NCBI GenBank assembly: GCA_036788195.1
Contig: DAIQNX010000002.1
Span: 93,167 to 157,166, forward strand
Length of the DNA stretch: 64,000 nt
DNA from: CALFXN01 sp937957815
GTDB taxonomy: Bacteria > Synergistota > Synergistia > Synergistales > Aminobacteriaceae
Direction of reading: 5' to 3'
Shown: positions 61,407 to 64,000 of the stretch, in pieces
Position numbering within the stretch: position 1 is the stretch's first letter
Layout of the letters: every line of letters starts with the position of its first letter
Notes under the pieces: generated by a model
Seen by the model: the letters and a program-made list of their open reading frames with translations, nothing else
What the model was told of the DNA's origin: nothing
Databases searched by the model: none
Made by a program: the position numbers and the translations under genes

Positions 61407-63704
61407 TCAGTTGTTGATCCCGTATTGCTTGAGGAGCTTCTGGTATTTGTCCTCGATCGTCTGGGCAGGGCTCGGGTCGTTCTGATATGGTTTCGACGAA
61501 GTGTCGGGAACTACGGCCTCCTTTTCCAGTGACTGTCGTACTTTTGCGGGGAGTGTCTCCGGCAATCCTGCGGTTGTCTGGCCTGATCCAGAAGAATACT
61601 GTGCGAGAAGCGCCTCGTCCTGTGGAATCAGAAGAAGGCGGGGTGTATGCGAATCCGTCTCGGCCAGCGTCACCCCCCCCCCATGAAGGGGGCAAACGGT
61701 TGTCGGTGCCGTATTCGCCGGCATAAGAATCTTTACTGCGGGACATCCCTGCGCAGCTCGATATCCCGTTTTTCTGCAAATACTCACTTCCTCGACCTGA
61801 GCGTCCTGCGGGACTTCGAACTTCGACGGAATCTTCATGTACTTCATTGCGCCGACGATGAATTGCTTCCAGACGGGGGCGGCGAGAACGCCTCCAGTCG
61901 CGTTCTTCGTCCCGAGCGGTTTGTGATCGTCATTTCCTACGTAAACGATCGCCACAAGTCCGGGCACACCTCCGAGAAACCACGCATCGCTGAAATCGTT
62001 CGTCGTCCCCGTCTTGCCGAAGCTCTCCGTCTTCGGGATCTGAGCCCTGGTTCCCGTTCCCGCCCGGATCACATCCATCATCATCGAGCGGATGACAGCT
62101 GCGGTGCCGGGCGCTACGCTCTGTGTCGACACAGGATCGCGCGTTTCGAGAATGTCGCCTTCCGCGGAACGTATTTCTCGGATAAAGAGAGGCGCGACGA
62201 TTTTCCCATTGTTTGCGAAACAGGAAAACGCGATCGACATTTCGAGGGGTGTCACACTGGCGCTTCCAAGGGCGATAGAAAGGTCGGCGGGAACGTGCGG
62301 ACTCGTGATTCCGAGACTGCGTGCCATCGCCACGACCGGTTCGACGCCGATGTATTCGGCCGTCCTTACGGCAACGGTGTTGATGGAATGAATGAGCGCG
62401 TCGTGAACGGTGACCTCTCCGCGGTACTTCCCATCGTAGTTTCCCGGAGACCACACAGTCTGATTCGGCCCTTTCTTGTCGAAGGAGAGCGGAGCGTCGA
62501 GAAAGTGGTCCGTCGGCAACACTCCCTGTTCGAGTGCCGCCGCATAGATAATGGGTTTGAAACCTGATCCTGGCTGCCGAAGCGCCTGTGTCGCACGGTT
62601 GAACTTGCTCTCCTTGAAGTCCTTTCCACCGCTCAGCGCCAGAATCTCTCCGGTTGCGGGGTCCATTGCGACAAGGGCCCCCTGGGTTTTCAGCGTCTGA
62701 ACCGCTTTGTCCGCCTCCTCCTGGAGTCGGAGGTCGAGAGTGGTATAAATCTCGAGGCCGCCGTTATAGACCGTTTCCGTCCCGTATTTGGGAAGGAGAT
62801 CGTTGAAGAGGATTTGAGAAAGAAAATAAGGGGCCTTGTTATACTCGGCGACCTTGTTTGGTGTATGGTTGATGATAAGTTTCTCGTCGACGGCTTTGGC
62901 GCGCTCCTCCTCGGTAATCCATCCGAGGGCCACGAACCGGTCGAGGACGTATTCCTGTCGCTGCTTTGCGGCCTTGAAATGAAGAAGAGGGCTGTACTTT
63001 CCGGGTCCTGGCAGAATTCCGGCGAGCATCGCCGCTTCCGGAAGTGTCAGGTCCCGCGCATCCTTGCCGAAGTAAGTGTGGGCCGCGGTATCGATTCCCC
63101 AGGCACCGTGGCCGAAATAAATCGTATTGAGATACTTTTCGAGGATCGTATCCTTCGAGAAGATTTTTTCGAGTCGAATGGCGAGCATGAGTTCCTTGAT
63201 CTTTCTCCTGAAAGTCCGCTCATGCGTCAGGAAAAGATTCCTCGCAAGCTGCTGGGTAATCGTGCTTCCGCCCTGGCGTACCCTCTGGTGCATTATGTCG
63301 ACCCAGAGCGCGCGTATGATTCCGCTTATCTGAATCCCGCTGTGCTGGTAAAACGACGAATCTTCCGCGGCCAGGGTAGCCTTGACCATCCAGGGGGAAA
63401 TGTCGCGAAGTTCGAGAGGATTCCTGTTCTCCATAAAAAGCTTCGCGATAATCTCCTTGTTTCTGTCGTAGACAACCGACGCGATACTGTTCTTATACGC
63501 GAGTATCGCGTCGACAGGCGGGAGTTCCGCGGAGAGATTCCGCAACAGCAACGTGCCTCCAACGCTCACGACAGCCGTTATCGTCAGAAGAAGGAGACAA
63601 ACGGTTGCGACGAACGCCCGGATAATCCGGGAGAACAGGCTTCGTTGCTTCTTTCGTGGTTTGCCCTCGGGCGAGGGTGGAATACTTCCGGGTTTTTGGG
63701 GCAT
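61407..63704 (-). CDS. class A penicillin-binding protein (PBP1a-type, bifunctional)
   Basis: A 765-residue inner-membrane enzyme that polymerises and cross-links peptidoglycan. The cytoplasmic N-terminus is Pro/Lys-rich and is followed by a membrane anchor (~residues 30-55). The glycosyltransferase domain shows TLAAEDSSFYQHSGI, QGGSTITQQLARNLFL and RKIKELMLAIRLEK. The transpeptidase domain shows PGSGFKPIIY (SxxK), HSINTVAV (SxN) and SFGKTGTTNDF (KTG). A C-terminal ~110-residue tail is Pro/Ser-rich and contains two cysteine pairs (ICRKTGYRAAQGCP). AAGGAGG just upstream fixes the ATG at 63704. Confidence 0.95.
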   Translation of the reverse strand: MPQKPGSIPPSPEGKPRKKQRSLFSRIIRAFVATVCLLLLTITAVVSVGGTLLLRNLSAELPPVDAILAYKNSIASVVYDRNKEIIAKLFMENRNPLELRDISPWMVKATLAAEDSSFYQHSGIQISGIIRALWVDIMHQRVRQGGSTITQQLARNLFLTHERTFRRKIKELMLAIRLEKIFSKDTILEKYLNTIYFGHGAWGIDTAAHTYFGKDARDLTLPEAAMLAGILPGPGKYSPLLHFKAAKQRQEYVLDRFVALGWITEEERAKAVDEKLIINHTPNKVAEYNKAPYFLSQILFNDLLPKYGTETVYNGGLEIYTTLDLRLQEEADKAVQTLKTQGALVAMDPATGEILALSGGKDFKESKFNRATQALRQPGSGFKPIIYAAALEQGVLPTDHFLDAPLSFDKKGPNQTVWSPGNYDGKYRGEVTVHDALIHSINTVAVRTAEYIGVEPVVAMARSLGITSPHVPADLSIALGSASVTPLEMSIAFSCFANNGKIVAPLFIREIRSAEGDILETRDPVSTQSVAPGTAAVIRSMMMDVIRAGTGTRAQIPKTESFGKTGTTNDFSDAWFLGGVPGLVAIVYVGNDDHKPLGTKNATGGVLAAPVWKQFIVGAMKYMKIPSKFEVPQDAQVEEVSICRKTGYRAAQGCPAVKILMPANTAPTTVCPLHGGGVTLAETDSHTPRLLLIPQDEALLAQYSSGSGQTTAGLPETLPAKVRQSLEKEAVVPDTSSKPYQNDPSPAQTIEDKYQKLLKQYGINN

Positions 63705-63745
63705 GGACGAGCCTCCTTGAGAGGACATGGACAAAAGCGGACATC

Positions 63746-63751
63746 ATTATA
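63746..63751 (-). promoter_or_regulatory. candidate -10 box for the PBP gene
   Basis: TATAAT on the - strand, ~42 bases upstream of the ATG at 63704. No convincing -35 box is seen at the correct distance. Bases 63752-63845 between this and the rRNA promoter hold nothing else recognisable. Confidence 0.35.
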
Positions 63752-63845
63752 GCATTATGTCGCGAGAGGTCGCTTGAAACAGGAGACTGCTACGCACCGC
63801 AGTGCCGCAGAGAAAACGAAAATAATCGGACTTTGACGGGGGGAC

Positions 63846-63874
63846 TTGCAAAGCGTTCGACCCCGTGGTATATT
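63846..63874 (+). promoter_or_regulatory. ribosomal RNA operon promoter
   Basis: -35 TTGCAA (63846-63851), 17-base spacer, -10 TATATT (63869-63874), then a GC-rich discriminator (TCTCGCCG), as expected for stringent-controlled rrn promoters. Transcription would start near 63881, ~70 bases before 16S. Confidence 0.7.
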
Positions 63875-63883
63875 TCTCGCCGT

Positions 63884-63914
63884 TGCCGCTCAGAGCGGCA
63901 GATCCTTGAAAGCC
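63884..63914 (+). promoter_or_regulatory. rrn leader hairpin plus boxA-like antitermination element
   Basis: TGCCGCT (63884-63890) pairs with AGCGGCA (63894-63900) around a 3-base loop. It is followed at once by GATCCTTGAAAGCC (63901-63914), which resembles the rrn boxA/leader element (…TTCTTTGAAAACT…) bound by NusB/NusE. The hairpin-boxA order is the usual one. Confidence 0.5.
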
Positions 63915-63949
63915 GAATACAGTGCGTAATATCAAGCGTGGACCTGAAA

Positions 63950-64000
63950 TTCATGGAGAGTTTGATCCTGGCTCAGGACGAACGCTGGCGGCGTGCTTAA
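63950..64000 (+). rRNA. 16S ribosomal RNA, first ~51 bases (truncated by window edge)
   Basis: AGAGTTTGATCCTGGCTCAG (63957 on) is the universal 16S 5' sequence, followed by GACGAACGCTGGCGGCGTGC, which continues the conserved start. Aligning AGAG with E. coli positions 8-11 places base 1 near 63950. The rest of the gene is beyond the window. Confidence 0.97.

Noticed and set aside
1..64000. CRISPR arrays, transposons, prophage or attachment sites
   Set aside because: No spaced repeat arrays, transposase-like proteins, integrases or phage genes were seen; tRNA 3' ends are not repeated nearby.

Overview
The window is a gene-dense, moderately GC-rich stretch of bacterial chromosome. Nearly all genes lie on the + strand in tightly packed, often overlapping operons. 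I see no insertion sequence, prophage, CRISPR array or toxin cluster. The gene set suggests an anaerobic, amino-acid-using, flagellated bacterium. It includes FliS, PPDK plus PEP synthase, a HutP-type regulator, an ornithine/alanine racemase family enzyme, a TAXI solute receptor, ThyX, two-subunit GlyRS and a c-di-AMP cyclase. The family signatures and the first bases of 16S rRNA at the right edge fit a member of the Synergistota. That is an inference, not proof.

Layout: 1-4.5 kb holds the end of pheT, a zapB-like/zapA pair, cvpA and mutS2. 4.6-10 kb has a Sel1-repeat protein, tRNA-Arg, an AlaX-type editing protein, a TAXI receptor on the - strand, hutP, rpmE and thyX. 10-14.2 kb has a DUF1385 membrane protein, prfA-prmC and a thioredoxin reductase with an extra domain. 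14.2-17.3 kb has an unusual PfkB-family protein, fliS, an flgN-like gene and an M48 protease. 17.3-25.8 kb has dnaX-dnaE, pyruvate kinase, a Nudix hydrolase and endonuclease IV. 25.7-33.3 kb has a PLP racemase, cdaA-cdaR-glmM, galU and glmS, the last preceded by a glmS ribozyme. 33.3-35.2 kb is a three-gene - strand operon encoding a secreted protein of unknown function, a CPBP membrane protease and a small membrane protein. 35.3-43.2 kb has tRNA-Gln, glmU, prs, the bL25 gene, pth, mfd and mazG.

The right third (43.2-61.3 kb) carries a biotin-free carboxyltransferase subunit, then phoH, a 7TM-HD c-di-AMP phosphodiesterase, ybeY, a CNNM/CBS protein, cdd, era, recO and glyQS. It ends with two adjacent PSRP-type kinase/phosphorylases directly ahead of ppdK and ppsA. 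A very long bidirectional terminator separates ppsA from a convergent class A penicillin-binding protein. The window closes with a ribosomal RNA promoter, a boxA-like leader and the first 51 bases of 16S rRNA.

Three functional themes recur. UDP-GlcNAc and cell-wall precursor synthesis is represented by glmS with its ribozyme, glmM, glmU, galU and the PBP. c-di-AMP turnover is represented by cdaA/cdaR and the HD phosphodiesterase. The PEP-pyruvate node is represented by pyruvate kinase with a phosphohistidine domain, PPDK, PEP synthase, two dedicated regulators and a carboxyltransferase. The least explained items are the 33.3-35.2 kb operon, the degenerate PfkB protein, the cysteine-less thioredoxin-like tail of TrxB and the stand-alone HutP.
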